IMG/VR virus record: IMGVR_UViG_3300047557_004034 | Span: 62,001 to 126,000 of that record | Length of the DNA: 64,000 nt | Reading direction: 5' to 3' (one strand) | DNA from: a virus | Shown: one piece after another, positions 1 through 8,629 of the stretch | Numbering within the stretch: the first letter of the stretch is position 1 | How the letters are laid out: each line of letters starts with the position of its first letter | Notes under the pieces: generated by a model | What the model was told of the DNA's origin: nothing | Seen by the model: only the letters and a program-made list of their open reading frames with translations | The model's database searches: none | Translations under genes and position numbers: made by a program

Positions 1-739
1 CTACATTCTTAGGGTCATCATCAGAAAAACCTATAAATGTTTTAGCTGGTACAAATTTATTTCCTATGTCACTTTTTATATAAGCTTTCTTATTCAATAC
101 AGCCGCCATTCCTTTAATATAAGATACAAAATCATCCATAGCCATTACTTTTAATTCTTCAGGACTAGCAGCCCCTTTCTCTTCACCGAAACTGACAGGA
201 TGATACTTATTTAATTCTAAATAGGATTTTATTAATTCAGAATCACTCATGTCGTCTTCATCAACAAAGGTTCTATATTTTCTTAAATTTTTTAGTAACA
301 TATCTTTGTCGATTCCGTTGAAACCACTTACGATGTAATTATAAACCGCTTTCTTTAATGTCTCAGGTTTGTGTCCCCTTGCAGTAATAATTGCAAAAAT
401 CGAACCGTTATTAATTGCTTCTTTGAAATCGTCGAAAGCAGGACCCGGTTCTGCTCTCATAGCGTCTATCAAAAATTGTTTGTCACCTTCTACTCTAAAG
501 TTTCTGAAAGGTTCTTTTCCGTAGCCAGTGATGGTTTTACCTTTGTATTCGAAATTATTTTTACCTATTTCATGTCTATATTCCGCAAAGTCTTTTGTGG
601 ACATTCCCACTTCTTCACCATCATCAGTTGATAGAATAATTTCTGTAGGCATGTGAACTATGTTGTCGTCCCAATCGAAAGCATAATACTTCATGTTAGG
701 AACAAGTCTCTCACTGAAATTCTCTATTAAATAAATCAT
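1..739 (-). CDS. HAD-superfamily hydrolase, C-terminus cut by window edge
   Basis: The reading frame runs off the left edge, so only the first 246 codons are visible. Residues 22-26 read DWDDN, the catalytic DxD loop of haloacid-dehalogenase-like phosphatases, and IITARG near residue 118 fits the second HAD motif (Thr/Ser). FSDDDP close to the window edge could be the acidic motif IV. This supports a Mg-dependent phosphohydrolase acting on a nucleotide, a sugar phosphate or a nucleic-acid end; the substrate cannot be read. I chose the ATG at 739 because it follows a TATTTAT element at 769-775; an internal Met at residue 17, just before the catalytic loop, is a possible alternative. The gene lies downstream of, and in the same orientation as, the tail-sheath gene, separated from it by a terminator. 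Confidence 0.7.
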   Translation of the reverse strand, partial: MIYLIENFSERLVPNMKYYAFDWDDNIVHMPTEIILSTDDGEEVGMSTKDFAEYRHEIGKNNFEYKGKTITGYGKEPFRNFRVEGDKQFLIDAMRAEPGPAFDDFKEAINNGSIFAIITARGHKPETLKKAVYNYIVSGFNGIDKDMLLKNLRKYRTFVDEDDMSDSELIKSYLELNKYHPVSFGEEKGAASPEELKVMAMDDFVSYIKGMAAVLNKKAYIKSDIGNKFVPAKTFIGFSDDDPKNV

Positions 740-768
740 TCTAATAAATAGCTTTATATTTTATTTCT

Positions 769-775
769 ATAAATA
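769..775 (-). promoter_or_regulatory. TATTTAT late-promoter-like element (HAD gene)
   Basis: On the minus strand this reads TATATTTATA, 29 bases ahead of the ATG at 739 and just after the sheath terminator. It belongs to a set of similar elements ahead of structural genes in this window. The promoter role is inferred. Confidence 0.4.
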
Positions 776-780
776 TAAAA

Positions 781-801
781 CCCCCACTTGAAGTGTGGGG
801 G
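781..801. terminator. Rho-independent terminator
   Basis: A GC-rich hairpin (CCCCCAC paired with GTGGGGG, 7-base loop) is flanked by A and T runs on both sides, so it could work in both directions. Its clearest job is to stop the tail-sheath transcript, whose stop codon is about 25 bases away. Confidence 0.8.
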
Positions 802-825
802 TTTATTTTTAATTGTTAAAATTTA

Positions 826-3800
826 TTAGATATTCTCGAACGAAGCACCTGTAGGTGTGATAAAGAATTCTATATCAATGAATTCAAGTGCTTTTGTTGG
901 TTTTAGATAAATTTTACCTGTAAGTGTATTTCTATCCAAATCCTCAGGTGTAGACAATACTGTTACACGGAAATCATAAAGACCTCTGTCTCTTCTGATA
1001 CCATCAAGAATTGGGTTTACACTGTCAAGGAACTGTTGTCTCACAATTTGGTCGTTTTGTTCGAACAATAACCTTACCGCTACTGCTGAAATCAACTTAC
1101 GAGCTTGTAAAAGTAATCTTCTAACATTCAATCTGTTGAGTGCAGAATCCGCAACTTGTAAAGTTTTGTTACCCCAAATTACAGTACCAACGTCAGAGAA
1201 AGTTGCAATTGGGTTTATTCTACCTTGATACAACGTATCTCTATCTTCTTGTGTTAGTTTCAATCTAGCTTTAACTGAATTTACAAGACCTCTCGTATAA
1301 CCCGCTGATGCGAACCAAGGGAATGCAATATTATCAGTTAGTGCTAAGTTTCTACAAACCTCACCTGTTGGAGGAAGATACAATTGTGTATTGTTTACAG
1401 TATCTCTAACCAAAATCCAAGGATAGTATGTTGCTGTATAATTTGAATCAATTGCTGAATTATCCAAGTTATCAACAGCTTCTTGTGGATAGATTATCAA
1501 GTCAGTATTGTTAGAATCTGTAGTATACATCGGATAATCTGGTGTTGTTGCTATGTATACAGAATCCGCTCTTGAGAATTGAATCATGTTGATAGCCGCT
1601 TCCACAAGCTTGGGATTGTTTACATAATCAATACTCGAAGTTGCAAATACATTGATATTAGTTGATTCAGGGTTTTGGAATGATAAGATACCGAGTAAGT
1701 AAGCATAATAATCGGTATTTGCAAAATCTTGTGAATTTTTATCGACAATTATCCTCTTAAACATACCTTCACCCGAAGCTGTTGGGTATCTTGTTGATGG
1801 AGCAGCTCCTGCTAAGTAACCCGAAGCACCCAATCTAAATCTATCTTCATTCGTTCTATACTCTCTGTAGATATCCCAACCATCGAATCCACCAGCAAAA
1901 CATACTGTGAATTTCCTTGAGTAGATATAATAGTACGGGTTTTCTTGACTTTCAATTTCTGCTCTGAATTCAGCATCTCCACAATCAAATGCAGTTTCAC
2001 CACTTGTTACATATTCAGAACCAATGGTCACAACAGTAGCACCTGAGTCCATATGGAAACCTTTAGTAAGGTAGTTCCAAGGTTCAGAGTCTGTTGCTAC
2101 ACCCCAAGTTGCTGCTGAAGGATTTCTTTTACCTTTATATTGTAAGAAAGATAAATCAGTCCCTATTCTTGTTGAAAAACCTAAGTAAGTTCTTCTAACA
2201 TTATCACCGGCAGATTCATCTATTGAAGCACCCGCTGCGGAGATACCGAATGGAGGATTATAAATTACTTCACCAGGGAAATTGTATTGTGTTTTGTAGA
2301 TTGGGACAGGAGAAGGGTTTGCAATTGTATCATAAACTCTTTGGTCGTAACCATAGAATCCACAAGGTAATGCATCTATTGGAGCTTCGTTAGAAAGTTC
2401 AACCATTATGTTTGTTGATACTAATGGATATTCACCATCGAAAGAACCTATCTTTTTACCAATGAAGCTGTTAGAAGCTGGGTCCATTGTACAGTTAGTG
2501 AATTTTTCAATCACTACCGGATTTTGGTCAGTATCAAAGAAGTCTCTCACCAATACATCAAAAGATAGATTTGAGAAAGAAATGTTCGCAATAGAAACCT
2601 TTATTTGTGTGTTTGCATCAGAACCATCTGAAATAGAATGGAATCTAAATAACTTATAAACTTTATTACCTCTAAGTTCGGAAACTAAGAATGGGGTAAG
2701 AGGAGTTTGATATTTTTCTAAATTCCATGCAATAGAATCAGAATTATAAGAAACTGCGGCAGGGAGAGCAACCATATTACAATCCAAACCTCTGATGTAA
2801 CCTTTATCATATAGTTCATTAAGTTCCACAGGATAGATTTCTTCAACAAAGATAGGAACTTCATTTCTATTTTTATCAAAGTTAGAAACACCCAAAACTT
2901 TAGTTAGGTACCTACTATCACTTATGGAGAATGAAGATTGGAAACTGAAGTTGTCGCCATCTGCTGTTACACCTGATAACAAGAAAGTTCCGAAAGGATT
3001 TTCACTAACTCCTGAGTAAGAACCTGTACAATCCATGATTAAATCTGTTGTACCTGTAACCTGATACTGAGGACCATGTAGTGTTGTAGAATAACTACTT
3101 ATTCCTCTAGAACGTAAAGTTGCTAATACTAGATTATTGTATTCAGAATATGCTGTACCTGAGTAAGAATATACGTTACCTGAAATAGTACCAGTAAAGT
3201 TTCCACCACCGCTATTCGTTAAAGAACTAACCACATAATTAAAAGAAAAACCTGAGTATTGATTACCTGAATAGTTTGAAAAATTCGAATAGTACCAAGG
3301 GTAGTTATCTCCATCGCTCAAAACATTTGATGAAAAATTCAAAGAATTTACACCAAATACGTTTGTGATTGCTGAGTAAGATGCCGAAAGAGCAGTGTAG
3401 TCAGCTCCGATAATCGAACCATAAACTATTGCAGTTGAGGCAGAAGAAGATGGTGTGTCCAATATTTGACCCAAATAAACTTGAAAATCATTATTAAAAG
3501 TTGAAGTCGAACCATCAGATAATCTATACTGAGAATTTAACAAAGCATTTACAGTAGCAGGTAGTGAGCCTGTTAAAGTAATTGTATTACCCGTTGAGTT
3601 ACCCGAGAAGTTACAAGTCCAAGGAGTACCTGAACCCTCAGACAAACCAATTGTTGAAGTATTAACGTTTGCCTTCGCCAATATAGTCCATGAAGGTCCT
3701 GCATCATAACCTGAAAGACCTAAAATTCTTGTTACGAAAAGTTGGTTAGATTGTTGTAGATATGATTTAGCAATATATGCTGCTTCATATTTTGGGATTT

Positions 3801-4020
3801 GTGTACCCTGAAATTTTGTAGGTTCTGTCCCTCCAAAAAAAGATTGAAATTCATCGTAGTTTGTTATGAAAATAGGTTCGAAAGCGGGACCTCTAAGAGT
3901 CTCACCAACCAAACCCAACGTCGTAACACCTACACTCTGCGCCACAAAAGACAAGTCAGTTTCTGAGGTATAAACACCTGGAGAAACGAACACTTTCTGA
4001 TTTACTTGAGCTGTTGCCAT
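826..4020 (-). CDS. Tail sheath protein (T4 gp18-like)
   Basis: This is the contractile tail sheath subunit, which polymerises around the tail tube and drives DNA injection by contraction. The N-terminus (PGVYTSETDLSF, then LVGETLRGPAFEP and NYDEFQSFFGG) and the C-terminus (LTGKIYLKPTKALEFIDIEF) are typical of myovirus sheath proteins. At 1064 residues it is much longer than T4 gp18 (about 660). The extra length appears to be a Ser/Gly/Tyr/Thr-rich segment at about residues 115-390, just after the conserved N-terminal part, and probably forms surface-exposed domains. The start ATG follows a TATTTAT element, and a strong terminator lies after the stop. The neck-type genes 4305-6398 lie upstream on the same strand. 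Confidence 0.93.
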   Translation of the reverse strand: MATAQVNQKVFVSPGVYTSETDLSFVAQSVGVTTLGLVGETLRGPAFEPIFITNYDEFQSFFGGTEPTKFQGTQIPKYEAAYIAKSYLQQSNQLFVTRILGLSGYDAGPSWTILAKANVNTSTIGLSEGSGTPWTCNFSGNSTGNTITLTGSLPATVNALLNSQYRLSDGSTSTFNNDFQVYLGQILDTPSSSASTAIVYGSIIGADYTALSASYSAITNVFGVNSLNFSSNVLSDGDNYPWYYSNFSNYSGNQYSGFSFNYVVSSLTNSGGGNFTGTISGNVYSYSGTAYSEYNNLVLATLRSRGISSYSTTLHGPQYQVTGTTDLIMDCTGSYSGVSENPFGTFLLSGVTADGDNFSFQSSFSISDSRYLTKVLGVSNFDKNRNEVPIFVEEIYPVELNELYDKGYIRGLDCNMVALPAAVSYNSDSIAWNLEKYQTPLTPFLVSELRGNKVYKLFRFHSISDGSDANTQIKVSIANISFSNLSFDVLVRDFFDTDQNPVVIEKFTNCTMDPASNSFIGKKIGSFDGEYPLVSTNIMVELSNEAPIDALPCGFYGYDQRVYDTIANPSPVPIYKTQYNFPGEVIYNPPFGISAAGASIDESAGDNVRRTYLGFSTRIGTDLSFLQYKGKRNPSAATWGVATDSEPWNYLTKGFHMDSGATVVTIGSEYVTSGETAFDCGDAEFRAEIESQENPYYYIYSRKFTVCFAGGFDGWDIYREYRTNEDRFRLGASGYLAGAAPSTRYPTASGEGMFKRIIVDKNSQDFANTDYYAYLLGILSFQNPESTNINVFATSSIDYVNNPKLVEAAINMIQFSRADSVYIATTPDYPMYTTDSNNTDLIIYPQEAVDNLDNSAIDSNYTATYYPWILVRDTVNNTQLYLPPTGEVCRNLALTDNIAFPWFASAGYTRGLVNSVKARLKLTQEDRDTLYQGRINPIATFSDVGTVIWGNKTLQVADSALNRLNVRRLLLQARKLISAVAVRLLFEQNDQIVRQQFLDSVNPILDGIRRDRGLYDFRVTVLSTPEDLDRNTLTGKIYLKPTKALEFIDIEFFITPTGASFENI

Positions 4021-4054
4021 TATTTACGGTTTCTATTTAGATTTATTTTTATTC

Positions 4055-4061
4055 ATAAATA
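4055..4061 (-). promoter_or_regulatory. TATTTAT late-promoter-like element (tail sheath)
   Basis: The minus strand reads AATATTTATG, 34 bases ahead of the sheath ATG. It is one of the recurring elements ahead of virion genes. Confidence 0.45.
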
Positions 4062-4098
4062 TTCAAGTAAGAATGAAAAAACTTTACTTTTTCAAATC

Positions 4099-4105
4099 TA
4101 TTTAT
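4099..4105 (+). promoter_or_regulatory. TATTTAT element facing the small 4141 gene
   Basis: The plus strand reads CTATTTATAAAC, 35 bases ahead of the ATG at 4141 and back to back with the sheath element. The distance is long, so the link to the small gene is weak. Confidence 0.25.
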
Positions 4106-4140
4106 AAACAGGAAGAAACTATTCTACCTTTTTTATCTTT

Positions 4141-4308
4141 ATGGGAGGATTATACGATAACGAAATAAAAAACATTAAAATATCAAAAGAAGTACACGAT
4201 ATTCTAAAAAAGTATTGTGACAAAAAAGGAATTAAAATATACAAATTCTTAGAGACCTTGATATTAGAAAAGTGTAAAGAGAAAAAAGATATATACGGAG
4301 AGGATTAA
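4141..4308 (+). CDS. Small lysine-rich protein, possible ribbon-helix-helix
   Basis: This is a 55-residue open frame. It starts MGGLYDNEIKNIKISKEVHDIL and continues with helical, Lys-rich sequence. The pattern of a short strand (IKNIKISKEV) followed by two predicted helices (HDILKKYCDKKG and YKFLETLILEKC) resembles small ribbon-helix-helix DNA-binding proteins, but this is only a shape argument. It sits alone on the plus strand between the sheath gene and the gp15-like gene, and its stop overlaps the end of the latter by 4 bases. Possible roles are a small regulator or a non-functional open frame. Confidence 0.5.
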   Translation: MGGLYDNEIKNIKISKEVHDILKKYCDKKGIKIYKFLETLILEKCKEKKDIYGED

Positions 4309-5348
4309 ACCAATCTGTTAGCTATTTGCATAATTGAATTTCGTGAGTTGTCGTCTTTAGTGACTTCCACTCTCAAAATATCATTTGTATCTAAAAATAT
4401 TTCCGAAACATCAGAACCGAAATATTGGTTGTTGATAAAAATATCATAAGATGAAATGTTTGTAGTGTTAGTAATTGTGACATTAACACGATTATCAATT
4501 ATTTCACTAAGAACTGTGGTGCCTGATACAAATAAAAATTCATTAACAAATGTACTGGTGTTAGGTGGTTCAGATTTTCTTTTCCTTCCAATTGAAGGTC
4601 CATCCGAAACTTCCATCATGGTAAGCACTCTCGAAATTGCTGGCTTAACTTCAAACTCATCTTCGTCAATCAAATACCCTAACATTGTGAAGTCATAGTT
4701 TTGAACATAATATTTTCTTTTATCTAAGTCACTCACACTTTCATCGCTTACATTATTCATTATGATAGGAACATATTGACCTTTGATAAAAGTATATGCT
4801 TGACGAGAAGAAAATTTTTGTAATACAATTTTGTTAAACTCATTGAGTTCTCTCATTCTATTACAAACAATCCTAACATTGAAAGTCATATCTACTGGAA
4901 CAGGTTGTGGTATTTTATATATGTCCATACCTTCCTGATTTCCATTCCATGTTGGTACCGATGCATAATAGAATTCTTTTCTATTTGGAATTGTATATTG
5001 TAGAGAAGGGTTTGTTCCATATTTCACATCTGGATTCCTCACAACCGTTATGAACGGGGGTTTTACATTAAAGTCTTGGTCAACAAAATTCCAAGTCTCT
5101 GTGAACTGAGTCCAATTCTGAGTCGTAATTATTATATCGATTAGAGGAACTAATTTACCCGCAGTTACTAAACGTAAATCTTCTTTAACAAAATCTAACA
5201 TACCTCTATCTAAATCTGAGTGTAGAACTGATTTAGGTAAGTAAGTACCATCCTTGTTTATATATTCAAGAAGTTGTTGCCTTCTCGCATACAAGGTTTT
5301 TTTTGGTTCTAAAGGTAAAGATTTTATGACTTTTTTCGGATAACCCAT
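4305..5348 (-). CDS. Tail completion / sheath stabiliser candidate (T4 gp15-like)
   Basis: The frame is open from a TTG at 5366, but the ATG at 5348 (MGYPKKVIKSL) lies two bases beyond the stop of the upstream gene and is the better start, giving 347 residues. The middle part (MTFNVRIVCNRMRELNEFN, then FIKGQYVPIIMNNV, then RKYYVQNYDFTMLGYLID) follows the layout of T4 gp15, the ring at the tail terminus: a helix that matches pairs of copies, followed by a beta-rich partner. Overall identity looks low, so the assignment rests on this pattern and on context: it sits between a gp14-like gene and the sheath gene. The C-terminal 100 residues look like a separate beta domain. It could be another neck or connector protein. 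Confidence 0.5.
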   Translation of the reverse strand: MGYPKKVIKSLPLEPKKTLYARRQQLLEYINKDGTYLPKSVLHSDLDRGMLDFVKEDLRLVTAGKLVPLIDIIITTQNWTQFTETWNFVDQDFNVKPPFITVVRNPDVKYGTNPSLQYTIPNRKEFYYASVPTWNGNQEGMDIYKIPQPVPVDMTFNVRIVCNRMRELNEFNKIVLQKFSSRQAYTFIKGQYVPIIMNNVSDESVSDLDKRKYYVQNYDFTMLGYLIDEDEFEVKPAISRVLTMMEVSDGPSIGRKRKSEPPNTSTFVNEFLFVSGTTVLSEIIDNRVNVTITNTTNISSYDIFINNQYFGSDVSEIFLDTNDILRVEVTKDDNSRNSIMQIANRLV

Positions 5349-5349
5349 A

Positions 5350-5877
5350 TTATAATTTATCACCAAATTTATTGAAAAAGAATTTAGGGATATCCGAGTG
5401 ACCCAAAGAAACCGAATATATGTCCTCCACCCCCGAATCTTTCAATTTATTTATTGCATATTTCAAAGAGGACGACCCCCATTGTCTTCCCTTTTGATAA
5501 ACTACCACCACATCTGAATTTTGAGGAATTTTTACTGATGTATACGAACCTTCTATTGAAGGGTCTATCAGTCCAACAAAGTTATAACCTTGTCCTATGG
5601 CCGGATAAGCTCTGAGACCACCCTTAGAAAACCCCGAAACAGAACTTATTTTTATCCCTTCAATTCTCCTTTTAACCTCATCAATTGTATATTGCCAAGG
5701 AATAAAACAAAAAGGTTTGTTTCTTAATAAAGATTTAGGTACTTGTTCCATCATCCAATTAGGTGTTGCGTAATAAAGCCCTCCAAAAACCAAAGCCCCT
5801 GGTTCCGACTTGAAGTCATCTGGAACTGTTACAATTATTTCGCCAACCTTTTTAATTCTATAACCTAACTGTGACAT
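5350..5877 (-). CDS. Alpha/beta-hydrolase-like protein in the neck-tail module
   Basis: The protein has 175 residues. Residues 82-86 read GFSKG, fitting the GxSxG nucleophile elbow with Ser84. Asp105 lies in GLIDPS after a beta-strand, and His160 lies in SLGHSDIP near the C-terminus. The order and spacing Ser-Asp-His match the alpha/beta-hydrolase triad, and GG at 32-33 could supply part of an oxyanion hole. If active it would be an esterase, lipase or peptidase, though it is shorter than most family members. It lies between the gp14-like and gp15-like genes in one apparent operon, so it may be a virion enzyme or an assembly factor. I know of no T4 counterpart. The hydrolase fold is inferred from motifs. 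Confidence 0.5.
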   Translation of the reverse strand: MSQLGYRIKKVGEIIVTVPDDFKSEPGALVFGGLYYATPNWMMEQVPKSLLRNKPFCFIPWQYTIDEVKRRIEGIKISSVSGFSKGGLRAYPAIGQGYNFVGLIDPSIEGSYTSVKIPQNSDVVVVYQKGRQWGSSSLKYAINKLKDSGVEDIYSVSLGHSDIPKFFFNKFGDKL

Positions 5878-5882
5878 AACTT

Positions 5883-6398
5883 TTATATTCCTTTGAATTC
5901 ATTTTCATTTACAGGGGTTGCAGTAATCGTCCTGTAGAATGGTTTATAACCACCATAAGTATGTTTATTATCTGAAACTACCCTACCATCATCTGCAACT
6001 ACATAATATCTCACTTTTCTTTCTGTTTCATAATAAGCAAAGTAGTCACCGAAAGCGATATCCACTTGTAGAGATTCCAAGTAGTTTTGATAAATAGAAA
6101 ATCTCATATTACCAGGTTCTTCCAACTCAACTTTACTTTGACCTATTTTCTGATTTGTAGGTTGAACAATTTGAACATAACCCTTGAGTTCAATAGGAGG
6201 TAAAAACTGAATTCCATCCTCAGGTGCTTCCCCATAAACATCATCCGTTTTGGTTTTGTATCTATCAATCCTATATAAAACTACAGTAAAATTCATGTCA
6301 CCCTCTAGCCACTCTTGACCCATTTCAATGTCTAAGGCATAATCCTCAGCGCCGAAAAACTTACCAAGTCTTGTTATAGGGACTAATTTTTGTTCCAT
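5883..6398 (-). CDS. Neck protein candidate (T4 gp14-like)
   Basis: This 171-residue protein is the first gene of the minus-strand tail operon. The C-terminal half (MRFSIYQNYLESLQVDIAFGDY, then FAYYETERKVRYYVVADDG, then GYKPFYRTITATPV) resembles the part of T4 gp14 where a compact beta domain ends in a PFY motif, and the N-terminal half holds an acidic loop (DDVYGEAPEDGIQFLPP). gp14 helps close the packaged head and receive the tail. Similarity is partial and the protein is shorter than T4 gp14 (about 256 residues). Its place upstream of a gp15-like gene and the sheath supports the call. The ATG follows AAGTATTTATC by 9 bases. Confidence 0.45.
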   Translation of the reverse strand: MEQKLVPITRLGKFFGAEDYALDIEMGQEWLEGDMNFTVVLYRIDRYKTKTDDVYGEAPEDGIQFLPPIELKGYVQIVQPTNQKIGQSKVELEEPGNMRFSIYQNYLESLQVDIAFGDYFAYYETERKVRYYVVADDGRVVSDNKHTYGGYKPFYRTITATPVNENEFKGI

Positions 6399-6407
6399 AG
6401 TTATTTG

Positions 6408-6414
6408 ATAAATA
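6408..6414 (-). promoter_or_regulatory. TATTTAT late-promoter-like element (neck-tail operon)
   Basis: The minus strand reads AAGTATTTATC, ending about 9 bases ahead of the gp14-like ATG. It would drive the three-gene neck operon. Confidence 0.45.
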
Positions 6415-6447
6415 CTTAATTCTTGTTTATATTTTATACAAAAATTA

Positions 6448-6846
6448 ATGAGAATATTTCCCCCTACGAAAATTTTTCTAGCGAAAAGCCCTATTCATGG
6501 GTATGGAATATTTGCAAACTCTTTTATAAAAAAAGACGAAATAATCGAAGAGTGTCCTATTTTAGATTTGAAAGTTCCGAAAGGTGAAAGATGTGATATA
6601 CTATCTGACTATAGATTTAATTGGCCTTACGGAACTTCTGATTGGGAAAAACAAGTAGTCGCTTGGGGATGGGGTTCATTGTATAATCATTCAGAAACCC
6701 CAAACGCATCTTGGAGGTCAAATCATGAGAGAAATACTTTCGAGTTTTATGCTCTAACTGAAATAAATCCATTTGAAGAAATACTCATATTTTACGGAGG
6801 AACTGACTATTGGTTGGATGGGAGAACACACGTTAATGTTATATGA
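6448..6846 (+). CDS. SET-domain protein, putative lysine methyltransferase
   Basis: The 132 residues form a nearly minimal SET domain. HGYGIFA (18-24) matches the N-terminal SET motif that binds S-adenosylmethionine, NHSETPNA (80-87) matches the NHS motif of the pseudoknot, and EEILIFYGG (110-118) matches the C-terminal ELxxxYG motif. A lysine of a protein would be the expected target. No pre-SET or post-SET region is visible. Its stop overlaps the start of the SNF2-type helicase gene (ATGA), which implies translational coupling. The upstream bases hold no TATTTAT element, so it may be an early or middle gene. Small SET proteins are known from bacteria and viruses, but the target here cannot be told. 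Confidence 0.85.
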   Translation: MRIFPPTKIFLAKSPIHGYGIFANSFIKKDEIIEECPILDLKVPKGERCDILSDYRFNWPYGTSDWEKQVVAWGWGSLYNHSETPNASWRSNHERNTFEFYALTEINPFEEILIFYGGTDYWLDGRTHVNVI

Positions 6847-8597
6847 TGAATGAGGATACTTTAGAAAACAGAGCACTTGCAATACTTTCAGAATATGAAG
6901 GTTCAAATAATTTTATTTTAGAACTAAAAAGGAAATCTGAGATAAATAGAAGATTTTATCCTACAAGAAGTCAATCTGATTACATAATCAACAATCATAC
7001 AAAACAACCAAAGGTTGCAAAAAAGTGGGTTGTATTAGATTCTTATTTTGCTTTAAAATTTGCAAACGATTGGAATTTAATAAGAATACCTGATAAGTTT
7101 TGGATTGAAAAACTTTTAACTGAAACAGAAAAAGCGTTTCATGTGTGGGGTAAAATTGAAGAAGACGGTGAACTTCGTGATTATTGGTTACCTAAAGCAT
7201 CAATAATAAAAGACAATACTGTCAAAGACGTTGTTATTGATTACAAAAAATATAAAAAACGTCCTCCAATGGAACACCAAAAGGAGGCAATACAAAAACT
7301 CGCAGAAAATAAAAGATTTATATTGGCGGATGACATGGGATTGGGTAAGACAACCTCAACCATAATCGCGGCATTAGAAACCGGTGCAAAGAAAATTTTA
7401 ATAATTTGTCCCGCAACTTTGAAAATAAATTGGAAGAGAGAAATTGAAAACTATTCTAAAAAAAGTGTCTTTATTGCGGAAGGTAAAAACTTTGAAACAA
7501 ATCACGATTTTGTAATCATCAACTACGATATAATTAAAAACTTTCACGACCCAAAGAAAAAAGGGGAATCTAAGATATTAGAAGGAAAGTTTGATTTGGT
7601 AATAGTTGACGAAGCACATTATATCAAAAATGCTCAAGCTCAAAGAACAAAGTTAATAAATGACATTGTAAAAGATATCGAAAGGGTTTGGTTATTAACA
7701 GGAACTCCGATGACATCAAGACCTATAGATTACTTCAACTTATTGAGTTTGGTTGACTCACCTGTTGCAAAAAATTGGATGGCTTATGTTATAAGATATT
7801 GTGCGGGATATCAATTCAAAGTTGGCCCGAGAAAAGTGTGGAACGTCATGGGAGCGTCAAACTTAGAAGAATTAAGAGATAGAACAACAAACACAATATT
7901 AAGAAGACTCAAAGAAGACGTGCTCGATTTACCTGAAAAAATAATAACACCAATCTATTTGAGATTGAAATCTAAAGAATATGAAAACTTGATGGGTGAG
8001 TATTACGAATGGTATAGAAGTAAGCCCGATGAATCCAATTCTCTCACCGTTCAGTTCACAAAACTTACAAAAGTAAGACAAGTTATAGCCAATGAAAAAA
8101 CTTTACAAACTATAGAATTGGCCGAGAACATAATTGAACAAGGAAAAAAAGTAATCATTTTTTGTAATTTCACAGAATCCTTAGATTCAATAGTTCAACA
8201 CTTCGGAAAGTCTGCGGTGAAGGTTAACGGTTCTATGTCCAAAGCTGAAAGACAAAATAGTGTAGACAGATTTCAAGAAGATGAGAAAGTCAAAGTGTTT
8301 GTAGGCAACATCAAAGCGGCTGGTGTTGGTATAACTTTGACAGCAGCTGAAGCCGTTATTATGAATGATTTATCTTTCTTACCTTCCGACCACTCTCAGG
8401 CAGAAGATAGAGCTTATCGTATTGGACAAAAGAACAATGTTCTTGTTTATTACCCTCTTTTCGAAAATACAATAGAAGGTTTGATTTACGATATTTTGAT
8501 GGCAAAAAAACAAGTTATTGCCACGGTCATGGGTGATAATGTTAACAGTGCAGACTTCGTTGAAGAAATTATGAACAGAATCAACAAAGAGGCATAA
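6843..8597 (+). CDS. SNF2-family DNA helicase/translocase
   Basis: The protein has 584 residues with the two RecA-like lobes of SNF2 ATPases. DDMGLGKTTS near residue 162 is Walker A, VDEAHYIKN near 254 is the DEAH box with the KN typical of SNF2, LLTGTPM follows as motif III, and QAEDRAYRIGQ is the motif VI with the arginine finger. The layout is closest to the compact SMARCAL1/HARP-like branch, whose eukaryotic members anneal or remodel forks. In T4 the fork-remodelling helicase is UvsW, so a role in replication or recombination is plausible. The N-terminal 130 residues look like a separate DNA-binding part. It starts inside the stop of the SET gene (4-base overlap); a second ATG lies 3 bases on. 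Confidence 0.9.
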   Translation: MMNEDTLENRALAILSEYEGSNNFILELKRKSEINRRFYPTRSQSDYIINNHTKQPKVAKKWVVLDSYFALKFANDWNLIRIPDKFWIEKLLTETEKAFHVWGKIEEDGELRDYWLPKASIIKDNTVKDVVIDYKKYKKRPPMEHQKEAIQKLAENKRFILADDMGLGKTTSTIIAALETGAKKILIICPATLKINWKREIENYSKKSVFIAEGKNFETNHDFVIINYDIIKNFHDPKKKGESKILEGKFDLVIVDEAHYIKNAQAQRTKLINDIVKDIERVWLLTGTPMTSRPIDYFNLLSLVDSPVAKNWMAYVIRYCAGYQFKVGPRKVWNVMGASNLEELRDRTTNTILRRLKEDVLDLPEKIITPIYLRLKSKEYENLMGEYYEWYRSKPDESNSLTVQFTKLTKVRQVIANEKTLQTIELAENIIEQGKKVIIFCNFTESLDSIVQHFGKSAVKVNGSMSKAERQNSVDRFQEDEKVKVFVGNIKAAGVGITLTAAEAVIMNDLSFLPSDHSQAEDRAYRIGQKNNVLVYYPLFENTIEGLIYDILMAKKQVIATVMGDNVNSADFVEEIMNRINKEA

Positions 8598-8618
8598 TAA
8601 CAATATTATCTATATAGA

Positions 8619-8625
8619 TATTTAT
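8619..8625 (+). promoter_or_regulatory. TATTTAT late-promoter-like element (gp13-like gene)
   Basis: The plus strand reads GATATTTATTG, ending only about 4 bases ahead of the ATG at 8630. If it is a -10 element the transcript would be nearly leaderless. Confidence 0.45.
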
Positions 8626-8629
8626 TGTT

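Noticed and set aside
371-631. Plus-strand 86-residue frame near the left edge
   Set aside because: It lies opposite the HAD-type gene, which has clear catalytic motifs and covers the whole stretch.
5349-5366. TTG start extending the gp15-like gene
   Set aside because: The ATG at 5348 avoids overlap with the upstream gene and matches the use of ATG by nearly all other genes.
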